Part shown: in pieces, positions 51,101-63,553 of the stretch
Layout of the letters: each line of letters opens with the position of its first letter
Numbering within the stretch: position 1 is the first letter of the stretch
Source: Himantopus leucocephalus
Lineage: Eukaryota > Chordata > Aves > Charadriiformes > Recurvirostridae
Assembly: GCA_003993805.1 (NCBI GenBank)
Contig: RSEF01000031.1
Coordinates: 58,503,642 to 58,567,641 of the forward strand
Direction of reading: 5' to 3'
DNA length: 64,000 nt
The notes under the pieces: model-generated
Told to the model about the DNA's origin: nothing
Databases searched by the model: none
What the model saw: only the letters and a program-made list of their open reading frames with translations
Made by a program: the position numbers and the translations under genes

Positions 51101-54100
51101 AAACTTACTTTACTATAGCTTAATTGAATAGCTACTTAATCATATTTTGCAACTCTACTTGAGTAAAGTCTCTTTAAATAAATTGAGGAGTTTCACATTT
51201 TTTCTATGTACACATACAGAGAGCATACGCACACATATACACCTCTTTGTTCCTCAGAATATTGTTATGATTCCTCTTCTGTAATTACGCTGTCAAAATT
51301 TTCCTGTCAGGATTGTATTGTCATTTCCATAAAAATAATTTGTTGTTCTATATAGGACAGGAACAGTCAGTTCCTCTGCGACTGAATGAGTTCATACCAA
51401 AACTGACACCAACCAACTCATGTAGGAGGTGAGATGGGATATAGTTTAATGGATATAATTACAGATGTATGTTATACATCTATATATATGGCTATTTTAT
51501 TATGCACTAGCACAATAAACAGGCTGATGTATTTTAACAACTGTACAAATGAATGGTAAATGGGACATTTGTTATGTCCCATATGACAAAGTTATTTGTC
51601 AAACTAAGTTTTCTGAGGTCTATCTGAAATCAGGGGAGAGGAAACAGAAGCAAAAAGACACTTCTTTACACAGAGAGAAAAAAGGAATGTAAATCTGTGA
51701 GCAAAAAGCAAAGCATATATCAGCACACAGGCGTGAATGCTGCACTGTAATGCCCAGAATAGTTTTCCTGTGTGCTAATTTGTTTTCTTGGATGTATCAT
51801 CAGTAAGAGAGAGCACGTCCTGAACAACTGGCAGCACTCCATTTCCCAACAGTCAACGACACAAAAAAAATCCCCATAACCTGGCACATCCACGTGACTG
51901 AAGGACAGAGCTCACCACAATCAGAAGAGTGCTCCAAGTTGTGGACAAAATTAAATTATTCCCATACAAAAACATCCATGATTCTGTGGCTCATTCATAC
52001 TGCTATCCTTGACCAGCCACAGTAGTAAAGCAGAGATTACGTGCATACCCAGGTAAGAGAGAGGCGAGTGTAAACAGAAAATTGAAGCAAACTATTCAAA
52101 GATCAGAGATGAACGTCCTTATCTTTCATAGGCTTGATCTTTGGGTACAGGTATGTCCTGCTTGAAATAATTCAGCTTGAAATAAATACAGGACATTCAG
52201 CTTTTGCACTGGGGTGATGTGACCTGGGTCAGAATAGCTCAGAATCAATTTTTTCCTTCTCTGAACAAAACAAAAGGCCAGCTTTTTCTCTCCGCCCCCC
52301 CAGCAAGGACAAATCAGCAAGCGATTACGTATTATTAATCCATAGTTGTATGGTTTCAAGTGATGTTTTCATCATGAAGACACAGTTAATGAAAAGCAAG
52401 AACAGACCACGGTGTTACTGCCAGTCTAAAGATATCCTGAGTTTAACGAACAGGAGCACATCCAGTATTTCTGTGTGCGTGTGTGCACCTACTGTTTAAT
52501 TAAAGTTAATGGGAGTGACAAGTATATGTTAGAAGTAAGATGCAGCCAATGCACTTAATGGTCAATGTATAATTAAGCACATAACATAAAGCTTTCATCA
52601 GACTCAGCAAGGTCCTCAGCACTACTTTTCACACATCATGCATGCAGGAAGCCCTGTTCCCAGCTCCCACCAGGGGCAGGATTCAGTGGCAGCCAGGACC
52701 TGGGAACTCCTGCCTCTAACACAACATCCATGTGACCAGCAGCATCCTGCCATTTTTGCAGAGCAGCATTGCTTGGCTCCAGACAAATGCGGACTCACTT
52801 GGGAAACGAAAATATAGCTCTGGCCACCCGTCCCACAAAACCCACTAGCCACATTTAAACTCTTCAGAACAACCAGTGTCCAAAGTAGCTTTTGCGTGAC
52901 CAGCCTGTGGAGTGCCCCAGCAAGAAAGATTCATCAGGGAAAGCAGACATTTCAGTTTCTCTCTCTTGAGGCTCTGATTTAACAGCCCGATTCAACACTT
53001 CCTACAAACAGCATGGTCGTATGTTTCACTTAAGTATACTTTATCAAACAAAGATGGATTTCAGCATGTTTCAGTGCTTCCAGGATCTGAATGTTTTAGC
53101 AAGCACTGCTCTGTGCTCTGCCGGCCATGATAAAATATCTACTGTCATGCTTCTGTTTTCTTTTCTGGAAAAATACAAACAAGAATTTCTGTATTCAAAA
53201 TTCTTATTTTGCTTAGATAGACAGAAATTTTTAGTGATCTGTTTCATGCTCAAGCAAGTTCTAGGTTCACTGCAAGCACAAAAAGAAGATGACATGACAG
53301 CACAAAACTCCCTAAGAGGGAAATAATTTAGGTATTAGGAAAATGGAAGAAATGAGAAGTCATTGTGTGTCGGCGTCACAGAACAGTTTATGCAAAAATG
53401 GCATGTTCCCATCATGGAGACAGGTGAAACAGTTCTTCCCAAGGCTTACTGCTGCTATTAACAGCTTAGACCTTGAATACATATGTGAAATGGTTCTTTG
53501 GTAGATAAATTTACTGAAGTACCAGCCTCATCCAAAGTGGAAAGACACTCTCTGAAAGTATCCTGACCTAGAATGCCAAGTCCTGTAATCCCTTTGCGTT
53601 CCAGCACCCCATTCAAAGTGCAAAAGGAAAGTGCACATCTGAGGCCTTTCCAGGGTCAGCGTATCCCTTGGCTGCTGTGCTGCATCTCCTCTGCAGATCC
53701 CAATCCGATCTTGCCTTCCCTCTCTTTTCTTACTTACAGACTCATAAATCATAACATGAAAATAGCTCCAAAATTAAATAGAGCAATTGCAAAGGCTACA
53801 GAAAGAAAATGGATCTCTGATCAAAACCACAGTGTTAAATAATTTTCTATTTCCTAAAAATAAAGTGAAGTCCAGTACAGACTTGTCCAGTTTCCTTTAT
53901 TGTTTCTACATGTTTTCAGGACAGCTGTAACCAGCAGAGGCCTTATTTTCTTCCTTTATATACCAGTATCACAAAACACACCACTTTGCACAGAACAGTA
54001 GTCTGGTTAAGACGCCTTTAGGGAAAGGGAGAGCATAGCACCTAAGTCATGTTGGTCTTGCAAAAATGATTGTTTTCTGCTTCTCACTTGTGCTTCTTAT

Positions 54101-55096
54101 TTTTTGCTTTTCTGCCTTTCACGTTAGGGTAATGTGGGAGAGGGTACATTTCTAAGTTTGAATGAACAGTGATGCTCCAGAACACAACCATTCATTGCAG
54201 TGGGCAGTTTCTCTTCTGATATGACACACCATCTTACTTAATACTGTTTATGCTGTGGTACTTTGAACTAAAAATAGATATTTAAATGAAGTGTCAATAC
54301 ATTGCAGTGATGCAATTCCTCTATTCAGAACCCCAGAGAATAGTCCTGACTGTTTGGCAGCTGAACTTGGCATGCTTTACAGATTTAATCCTTAAAAACT
54401 GCTGGGGCCTGGCTGCAATAGATCTTTCTGATGGTATGGATTCAGCTCCTAGCTACAGGCAAGCAGCTTCCACAGACTGTATGGAAACTACCATGTAACT
54501 ACCTGTTACAGAGGATCAATAGGCCTATGCAGCTTTTATTGCAGGAATACAACTCAAAACCCATCCCCAAACATCTCCCACACCAACCTACTTTCAGTGT
54601 GAATAGTTATGAACAGTTTCCTCCAAAATGTATATACATATATCAGTAACGCTGCTGCCAGATGATGTCTTTGCATGCTGCAGGTAGTTCCACTCAGAAA
54701 AGATCCACAGCGAACAGGGAAAACAAGCCCTGACATCAAGAAAAGCAGCAGCCTCATCTCTTGTGTGCATAGCTGCTTTGACAAATACTTAGTATTTAGG
54801 ACAGCAAGAAAATCGTCCTCTACGTGACAAGTCCACTGCTGGTCTTCAAGGTTGCAAAGAGGCTGGCATGAGCCTTCTGCGTCTGGAAGGAATTTCCAGT
54901 AGAGAAATACACGTGTAATCCTGCAATGGTGATAAATACATTTCTTAACTACAGTGAAAATCTAAAGATGTTGTACTACTCGATGAGTCTTCATTTCAGT
55001 GTTCTCCTGCAAGAATTAATAACCCGATAAATGGTTCTTGTAGGAAGAGCTTCATAAAACATACTCTTGTATTAGAATTATTAGTACTATGGTTTC
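45166..55096. other. KIAA1958: Long intron, no gene recognised
   Basis: Nearly 10 kb of AT-leaning intron sequence. It includes a short (CA)n-like run near 45306-45320 and a purine-rich stretch near 49680-49800. The longest frames (for example plus 50242-50616 and plus 47695-48105) show no recognisable protein or splice structure. I see no RNA gene. Confidence 0.5.
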
Positions 55097-55125
55097 TTTT
55101 TTTTTTTTTTTTTTTGTTTTGTTGN
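55097..55125. repeat. Poly-T tract with ambiguous base
   Basis: Nineteen T at 55097-55115, then gttttgttg and an n at 55125. It may be a decayed poly-A tail of a minus-strand retroposon, but no body is recognised. Confidence 0.85.
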
Positions 55126-58100
55126 TGCTGTGTCCTCAGATGGTAAAAGCGAACAGCTGAGTACTTTGCCAAGGCTGAATTTGTCCTTCTTATGATACTG
55201 TCCTGTTTTTAAACAGAACTCCCTTACAATGTTGTAAAGATAAGCAGTATCAGCCTCACTAGCAGAACTTCTAGAATAAAGCCCACGAAACATTATTTTA
55301 TAATTTAACAGTGTTTGGACACAGATAATCAAGGGTGGGAGTGGGCTGGCAAATCCATGCTGCAAGATCAGAAGGCAGAGGCAGTGCAGGACACTTCATT
55401 TTTCTGATGATTAAAACTATAATGATTTCATTTTATTCTTCTAAATGAGCCAGTCCCTTGCAACTTAAAAAAAAAGTACTATGCTTTTTGTAATTATGTA
55501 TCTCAGCATTTATTATTTTTAGTTCAGCTACTAGAGCAAGAATAGATATCAATTATGGGACCCAAAGAGTCACCAGTGGACTCTGAACTTTTTAGTCCAA
55601 CACAAAGACTGTCTCACCCCTACAAAAGTTTAATTGTTCACTTGACCATATTCAGCAGCGTATGTCCCTGGACGCAGCGTTCAGCAGTCACTTTCGCCAA
55701 AAGTCATCAATCTTTCTATGTAAATTACAAACACAGAGACCAATCAGCAATTATTTCAGTGTTCTTGGAAGAGCTTAAATAAAGTTTTGTAACTTTCTTT
55801 TGACATGATTATTTGCCTTGTGTTACATTCATTCTTGGCACAGTTCCAGTGGACTTGGAAGAAGTGCAGCAGGGATTAATTTGGCCTTTCTGTATGTATG
55901 GCTGATGCTTTATATACCTCTAAAAAACAGCATTATTCTTTCTTGTTTGCACTTCTTCAGAATGTGCTAATGGACACATTTTTTTCCTTGCAGTGTAAAC
56001 AGTGATTTAGGAGTTTAAACTAAACCTAGTCAAAACTGGCAATTCATGAGGTGTGGGGGACTTCTTTCTCCTCTAAGTCTTGTAGCATTTTGATGCTCAT
56101 CTAACAGCTCCTAATCCATGACTCTTCGCAACTCACAAGAGGATTTCAGCTCCCACTTAATTTAAACCCACACAACTGCACAGAGAGGGAGAAAGGGAGA
56201 GGTCCCGGTTTGTCTCATTGCAGAAAAATACTTCAAAATATTCCACCTAGAAGCTCTACATCAGCATCAGACAACCCCCAGATACACTGCATTTTATAAT
56301 GGTCGTGTTCAGATGGAGACATTATATGAACACCTGGAACCAACAGGGATGTCCATACTGGGAGCAGAGTGAGAGCCAACCCACATTAGGTGCCAATCAT
56401 GAAACGCTGCAATCCCTGCTCACACCTTCCCATGATGAGAGCACAGGACCAGAACTACATTTTTGCCCAAGTCACCAGGCTAAGCTTACCACCAGGGACT
56501 GATCTGGGATCCTGACATACCAGCTACAGAAAAGAAAAGAACAGGTGGGAGCTCAGAGGGGAGACATCAGAGCCAGCAAGGCTAAGTACTGCCCTCAGCA
56601 CAAACCAGAGCACCATCCATCACGGCACGCATTCAACTGCTGATATTGTTCGATAGCCACGGCAGAGGGACAGTGTGCGGCATATAGTGCGCTGACTAAG
56701 AAAGCAGTTTCCCTTCCAAACTCTGCAAAAACCTGTATGTATAAACATCACCCAGCAGCCCGGTGAATACAGTGATGGATATGCATGATGGCATTGTGAT
56801 GGTACCCACAGAATGTGATTTGCCACATCTCTGACAGAAGCAACAACCTTAGTCCCTTCATTTACAGGATATTTTCTTGCATCTCTACTCACTACACTTT
56901 GCGATCTGCACATTTTGTACATAAGGATTAACACCTTTTTAGTGTATCCTCATGGAACTCGTTGCTCCTGTATTTATAATGTTGGACCAGAGATGTCTTG
57001 CTGCACTGTCTTGTTAATCCAAAGCACATCTTTACCCTCAGCCTTCAGGTCGAAAGTAACTATTCTTCACAAATACTTCAGCAATTCTGCTTATGAAGTC
57101 CTCTCTGAGCACCAAAACTTGACTTCCTGCACAATAACCTCTATCCTCCTCTGAGCCATAGTCTTCCTCCATATCCTTCTGAAGTAACACCAAATTTTTT
57201 CCACTTGTGGTTTCAGACATCCAAATGTCACTAATTTCTGTAGGCTGCATGTACTGCAACCTAAAGCATCATATGTTTTACTCACCTTCCATCTCCACTG
57301 ATGTGTGTACCAAGGATGTACCTTGCCCTTGCTGGTTCTCAGACATAAAAATCAGACCAATTATTAGCAAAAGGAAAAGACAAAAGAGGCTGTTTGGGAA
57401 CCAGAAATTCCCTGCTCTTCACCATTGCAAAAATCTCCCTGCTATCAGATGTAGGTCCTCTATTTTTTTCTACAAGAAAAAAAGGACTAAATAATACCTA
57501 CATACATTCTTGAAGGCTTTGCTAATAAAGTGGTAAAGAACAATCTGAAAATTCACAGATGAATGTCCACTTATTAGGACTGAAGTTTAACAGAAATAAT
57601 TCAGTATATTCCACAATGCTTAGATGGAGGCCTGAACCCAACAGAAATCAGTGTCTGACCTCACTCAATCTTCATTGGAATGCCACTTCTCTTTCAAGAC
57701 ACAAAAATACCTTTGTAAAGTCCCTGCTTACATATGCAGTTGCCATGGTTTAATTAAAGAGACTAGAAGAGAGAAAAAAAAAAAAGGGAAGTTTGAAAGA
57801 GAAATTAGCCCAAAAGTATAATGTGGCTTAAACTGGCCTAAGCTAACATGTATCATCAATATTTTTGATTTCATGGAGAATCTCACGCAAACTTTCATGA
57901 CCTATGAGATTAACATGGACGGAAACTGTCAGCTCTGTCTGATACAAATGCAAAGATATGTGACAAGCTAAAACTCAGAGTAATACTTCTTGCTGGTTGG
58001 ATCACACCCTTTAATCATAACTTATCATTTAATGCCTTAGTCCTGCAAAGACCTATAAACATACAAGCAGTTCTAACGGGACTGGGCTTCATACATTTTT

Positions 58101-58252
58101 TTAAAATTAAGCAACACTTTGTAGGGGACAAAGCAGCATTTAAATTCCCTGCTCACTTTCAACCATACCTTTGTTTGTTCGTGAAGCATCCCCCAAGTCT
58201 ATATACTAACAAAACTCTAGGCTCCTTGGTATAATTACTTCCTGCCCTTCCT
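55126..58252. other. KIAA1958: Intron sequence, nothing recognised
   Basis: No exon, RNA gene or mobile element is supported here. Confidence 0.55.
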
Positions 58253-58285
58253 CCCCCCCCCCCCTTTTTTTTTTTTTTTTNTTTT
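58253..58285. repeat. C12-T16 homopolymer junction with ambiguous base
   Basis: Twelve C (58253-58264) pass directly into sixteen T (58265-58280), followed by n at 58281 and four more T. This is a compound homopolymer whose length is probably unreliable. Confidence 0.9.
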
Positions 58286-60758
58286 ACATAGGAATTATAC
58301 TCACCCTTGTTTCTTTCTGTTTGGGACAGGAACAGTTTCACATAGGATAGATAAATACCCTCTTGTAGTTCAGTATTGCTCAAATTTTATGTATCATGCT
58401 CCACTTCCAGTACATCGCTGTTGTTAAGAGACAACCTAATGAAATCACTGTACCTGAGCCATTACCCTACTCTAGTCTAATCAGACCTCCACATTTTATC
58501 TGCAAGAATCTGCCGTGCAGAACTATGCATCTGTAATAAATTCGCTTGCCAACATTGCCCACTTTTCTGCAAATTGAAGATTTATTTATGCCAGCACTTC
58601 TTTCCCAAAGGAGCAGGCTGTATGGAAATCAGAGACTTTACTGACATGAGTATCAAGTTTTAGTTGTATGTCAATCATTTTACCCTAGTTAAAATGCAGC
58701 TACCTCTGAGTACAGTAACAGCACATTACAACAACACTATACTAGGCTGAGGAGAACTGCATAACACTTTTTGAGAACAACATAAAAAATTTAAGTATTG
58801 AGAACATAACCGACTGACCTGGAATTTGGACAGCACACAGAGATAACATTGCTGACTATGCAAAAAGCACTAGGAGGTTTTGAGGGTTGATTTACACAGT
58901 GGTGTAAATCCAGATGCAATCCCACTTTGTCCTCACAGTGAGACGCTAGACATGAACCAACCCTGCCCTGGAAACTATATAAATGTGGTGCTTGTAATCT
59001 CCTTGTAAGATTTAACCCTAAGCAGTTAACAACTGCTGACCTTGTTTGGCTTCTGAGGACCTAGCAAAAGCAATTTGAAAGGGTATGGTTATTTTAATGA
59101 ATCTGTTGAAAATAAATCCCTCTCTCAGATAACACACACCTACATGGACAAATTCTGCCTAGGTTTGTATTCCATTGTCCCAGCTTGCATGTTTGAGACT
59201 GAGCAAGTTGCAGGGGCAGGTTGGTAGAAACCAGCTCTAGTACATACAGCAGTGATACACTATAAACTAAGGAATGCAGAATAAGTAGGTTTACCAGGCA
59301 ATTTGGATTGACATCAGGCATCCTGTATCTCTCATATTTAGCTCAGCAGAGGCAGTTCTAAACCAGAGGGAGTTTTGTAAGGGAACTTCCATGAGGGATG
59401 TTACATGAAAGTACTACTGCAAAGTGACATCTCAAAGATGCAGCCATGCAGAAATGGGTCCCAAAGAAGAATGTGCTTTGCTGTAACTAAGGCAATTATA
59501 ATCCTTTCTAATTTCTAATGCTTAGTGGGGTTTTACTTAGCAAAACTGGGTATTTAACTTTGCCGATTGTCTTACCTGGCAACAAGATCTGCAGGCTCTT
59601 GCCAAATAATAGATTTACTAGTGTTCAATCAGGTTTCAGGGTGTCCAGGTTGAACTATCACCCAGGCTGTTAAAGTAATTGTTTTTAGCGCTTACAGCCT
59701 GCTACAGGGACTGCACATAGGCAATTTTTCCCCCCTCCACTGTTTGGCTCTGCTTTGTCTGACCAGACACTCTGAGGCTCAACCAGCAATGGAGCAGTCA
59801 GGGAACCTGCTCCTGCCCTCGTCGCCTGCTGGGATGGCACCACTCACCAGCTGGAAGAGCAAAGCCAGCACTGTTTGCACTCAGTTCCTGAGGGAGCTCA
59901 TGAGTCCACTCAAGAAACAGACCTCCAGAAGACCTACGGCCAACACTGAGGTATTCTGCACACGGGATAATCATTCAGTAGAAGTACGCTGTCTAACGTG
60001 CTCTTTATCTGACAATGTTGATCTGTTTGTGCCAATTCTCGGCGCTTTGGCAGCAGCAGGGGATGAAAAAAATGAAGGACACAGGATATGAGAAGATCCA
60101 CTGAGGAGAGGGGAAAAAATCTTTTTTTCTCTTGAATTAAAGTTTAAGTGTTATCAATTTCACAGTTAAGGTTGTGGTTGTCCTTCTCATCTCTGCAGGC
60201 TGCTCTGCTTTACAGGTCAGGGAAACTGTTTAATAAAGACTTATAGAAGCGCAGACCTCTCTCCAGGTACTCCCCCTGTGCCCTCCTTTGCCTCTCCATG
60301 TCAAACATCACTCTTCTGACAGTGTGAAGGCAATGCCCGACCCCCAACACTAGGCTTCACTTGGCTGAGACCACCTCGTTCTGGTACATTGAAAGACTGC
60401 ATGGCCAGGCTTCACATCCTCCCTGCCCCACGCACACAGTGAGGGAGCTGCACACCCTCTCCCATGACACAACTGCACCCAAAATGGACCTATAAACCTG
60501 TCCTAAAAGAGCCCTTTCCCTGCAGCAGTGATACACTTTCTCACAGGAGGTGCCCCTGGCCTTTGCTCAGTTGAGGTCTTCCAAATCGTCTTCCAAGTGG
60601 GGAACGGGGGTTTCTCTGTCTACCAACTTATGAGCCGGCGAGACCGGGGTACTCTCATGCAATGCAGGACGTCCTCCCTGGCCGCCCCCTCACCAAGCTG
60701 TCCCTGGGCGGGCCACCGCCAAAACACAGCCGCCCTCGACTCCCACCCAGTGTCCTAC
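58286..60758 (-). other. KIAA1958: KIAA1958 intron next to exon 1
   Basis: Intron adjoining the exon 1 donor CAG|GTAGGA. The frame of exon 1 stays open for 34 more codons into it by chance. GC content rises sharply toward the exon. No other exon is recognised. Confidence 0.65.
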
Positions 60759-61914
60759 CTGGCATCGACTGCGCCGCTGCCTCGGGGGTGGCAGTGGGGG
60801 CGGCGTGGGGCTGCTGCTGGCTGGAGCTGACCTCGGGCTCAGCACTCACTGAGGGCGAGCTGGCCACCTCGCCCCCCGGGACCAGCTGTGGGGCAGGTGG
60901 GAGGTTCTCCTCAGTGGCCGGCGGCTCCTCCTGACCAGGCAGCTGCAGAGCTGAGAGGGGGATGCTGATGGGTTTCCCTGCGGCAGTGGCGGCATTGGAG
61001 CTGGTGGCTGGCACTTGGAGGGCAGCCACAGGGCCACCCGCTGCCCCCCGTGCCGGGGAGGCCAGCGGACCCCGGGGCGGCCTCTGTGTGGCCAGTCGGG
61101 GTGGGCCAGGGGGGGAGGCGGAGAGGCGCTGCAGGTCGGGGTCGGGGCCCGCAGCCGGCTGGGGCAGAGCCCTGGTGGGGCCCAGGCAGGACGGCCCAGC
61201 CTGGGCCTGCGGCTTGGGCTTGGACATCTGTGTCAGGGCCAGGGCTGGCCCGTCGGCGCCGGCCGTCAGCTCAGCGTTGGCCACTATGTAGTAGTCCTCG
61301 GGGAGCTCCTGCTTGATCTTCTTGAGGAGCACCTCGCCGCCCCCCTCGTCGGCGGGCTGGGCCTGGGCAGCGGTGGGCAGGCCGGCAGCCAGCCGCTTGC
61401 GGGGGCCGGCGGGGGCCCGGTGGGGGTGCGGCTCAAAATCACTGTCCTCGTCGGTGACGGAGGACTCGCAGACCATGTCAAAGAGGGTGGCCTCATCCTC
61501 GTACTCCTCCACGGGCTCGCCCAGCTCCGACGGCTCGCTGCAGTAGGAGAAATCGCAGGAGTCACGGGTGCGGGTGCAATCCAGCTTGGCCTTCCCCGGC
61601 CGGCCCGGGTAGCGCTCCAGGGGGCTGGCCTGTGCCTCCGAGGGCACCCCCAGCATGCTGGGGCTGTCCGAGTTGAAGCTGCGGCTGTCCTGGAAGCAGA
61701 CACGCTCCTGGGAGCCAGCCCGGCAAGTGGCGGCCAGGGGCCAGTGGTAGGCATGGCCGGCACTACAGCCCCACATGGCCGTCAGGTTGCCGTGGGCCCC
61801 CTCAGAAAGCAGGTGCTTGAGGTTGGGGATGAGGCTGCAGATGGTCCCGTGGCTGTGGGCCCAGCTCACCAGCTTGGAGAGGTTTTCGGAGGAGGTGTGA
61901 AGGCAGTCCTCCAT
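60759..61914 (-). CDS. KIAA1958: KIAA1958 first coding exon, shared N-terminal region
   Basis: The exon encodes residues 1-385 plus the first base of codon 386. The start is set by an excellent Kozak context (tgtaccATGG) and the conserved beginning MEDCLHTSSENLSKLVSWAH. The donor is CCAG|GTAGGA. Layout: a hydrophobic helical N-terminus (1-60); an acidic segment (about 135-162, EEYEDEATLFDMVCESSVTD); a basic PRKR (171-174) that could act as a nuclear signal; a sumoylation-type IKQE (200-203) followed by LPEDYYIVANAEL; then a long Pro/Ala/Gly-rich, presumably disordered linker with the conserved island ISIPLSALQLPGQ (316-328) and a Ser/Gln stretch (363-368). No enzyme domain is seen, so a regulatory nuclear role is an inference. 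The exon is strikingly GC-rich next to the gene's other exons and creates long meaningless antisense frames. Confidence 0.95.
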
Positions 61915-62026
61915 GGTACAGGATCAACAGCGCCTTGCCGCTGGGAAGTCAACTGAAGACACCGTTCAGATCACAGCGTCCTGGCACTCACGGTCGCGTG
62001 TTGCCAAGCTCATGCTTGCTGCTCGC
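61915..62026 (-). other. KIAA1958: KIAA1958 5' UTR part of first coding exon
   Basis: On the minus strand a good acceptor (gctctctgtttgcAG|GCGAGC) lies 112 nt before the start codon, so an upstream non-coding exon outside the window is likely. The segment contains an upstream ORF at 61966-62013. A strong donor-like GTGAGT at 61991-61986 could allow an alternative non-coding exon. Confidence 0.6.
61966..62013 (-). CDS. Upstream ORF, 15 codons
   Basis: ATG with A at -3 (agcATGA) opens 15 codons, MSLATRDRECQDAVI, and stops at TGA 51 nt before the main start codon. If the acceptor at 62026 is used, this is the only upstream ATG in the exon and could lower translation of KIAA1958 or permit reinitiation. 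The peptide itself resembles nothing known to me. Confidence 0.4.
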   Translation of the reverse strand: MSLATRDRECQDAVI

Positions 62027-63509
62027 CTGCAAACAGAGAGCAAAACCCCGCTCTTCAGCACTCCCAAAGCAAGACCACATTTCCACAGGCAAGCGAAACA
62101 TTCATAAACTCAGCTAAACCCATTTCACTCTCATTGCATGCGCTCCAAAGCACGTATCTCAAAACAGCGCTTCCTTTTAAGCAGCCTCATTCCTCATTCT
62201 GCCTGCAAAAAATCTGCCTTTAAACCCAAGGGAAGGAATATCCCTGCAATACACAACTAAAGTAAAACAGCTTTTTAAGCAAGCCAGTTCAGTATCAGCA
62301 GCAATATGATCTGAAGCTTCAATCTCTAACAAAATTCACATGCAGCTGAAAAGATGGTGACTCTGTTTTCACACTTAGGAAATTAAAATTAAACAAAATC
62401 TTAAAACATACAATTCATCTTGAACATCAGGGCAGCAATCAAGAACCAACTCGGACACTCCCTCTGCACCTGATGAAACTTTACATTTTACATCATTTAT
62501 GCACATTTCTCAAATGTATCAAATATCTCCTTTTCAATTGAATTTGAAAGGCATCAAAATAAGGTCAGAAACTTTAGGTTTTAATATAAGGAAAAAACAA
62601 ACAAGTTCAACCTTAACTGTGCTATACTGACAGTTGTCCAAAGGCTTAAGAGAAGCTTAAGGGACCTGCAAGGTTTAAGTCGTACCCTTCCTTAAGATCT
62701 GAGAGTTAACCTTTTGCTTTTTTACCATATTGTCTGTTTCCCCAGATCTAAATGATGATTCTGTTCAAGACAAACACCTGCCATTTTCACCAGAACTATT
62801 TAGAAATTTGCAGCACAAGGCGTGGACTTCTGGGGCAAAGGCCACGAATCCTACAACATCTTAGGTCAAACATAAGAATACAAAACCTGTCACATGTTCA
62901 TCTTTTCCTGCCAGAACCTGCTTCCTGCCCGCATGGTACAGATACTTTCCAGGCAAGGTCTTGTCCCACAAAAGACTGCAAGCTCTCAACTTCTCAGGAC
63001 TTCAGCACTACAACTTTCTAGGAGACCTTGCAGTTGTTTCTCCGATGGACCTTTCTTTTAACACCATAAAAAAGACAACAAAACATGATGCAGGACGTGC
63101 TTAATTTGTTTAAGTGAACAGAAAAGAAGGAAAAAATAGAGTCAATTTAAAGATTGCCCATTCTTTCAGTAAACAAAGAAGAGCAAGGAATTGTAACGTA
63201 ACTCAGCTAAAAATACTGGAATTATTTACAAGTCCAAGTACCTACTTGGACTGTAGCTTTCTTTTCCCTGAGTGGTTTACTAGGGCATCTGGGATCAAAA
63301 TTCAACAATCCGAGTAGTAAGCTTCTGATGGTGTATTAGCATGGCTATAAGATATGCCTGGAATTAATGGCACGGGTCTTGGTCACTGCTTGATGAACAT
63401 CAGGGCACTGCTGCGGCTGGGGGCCAGGCAGCTGGGACAGTCCCAGCCCCAGGCATTGGGCACTGGACTGACAGACCCAGTCTGAGCTGAAATGGGGCTC
63501 CTGAGCCAT

Positions 63510-63529
63510 GGGCCGGGGGTGGGTGGGGG
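63510..63529 (+). promoter_or_regulatory. G-quadruplex motif
   Basis: Four G-runs, GGG-CC-GGGGG-T-GGG-T-GGGGG, with loops of 2, 1 and 1 nt. Such short loops are typical of stable parallel quadruplexes. On the KIAA1958 pre-mRNA the strand is C-rich, so the structure would form in the non-template DNA strand's complement, not in the RNA. Confidence 0.75.
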
Positions 63530-63553
63530 TCCCAGGGCAGGCTGAGGAGAGCT

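Noticed and set aside
60655..60758. Continuation of the exon 1 frame past the donor
   Set aside because: A consensus CAG|GTAGGA donor and recalled orthologue junction place the exon end at 60759; the extra 34 codons are intron.
61284..61763. 159-codon minus-strand frame overlapping exon 1 in another register
   Set aside because: Low-complexity Pro/Ser/Arg product caused by GC-rich codons; it starts inside the KIAA1958 frame and matches nothing.
61015..61956. 313-codon open frame on the plus strand opposite exon 1
   Set aside because: It is the antisense shadow of a GC-rich coding exon; composition is G/A/R/L-rich with no recognisable domain, while the minus strand encodes a conserved protein.
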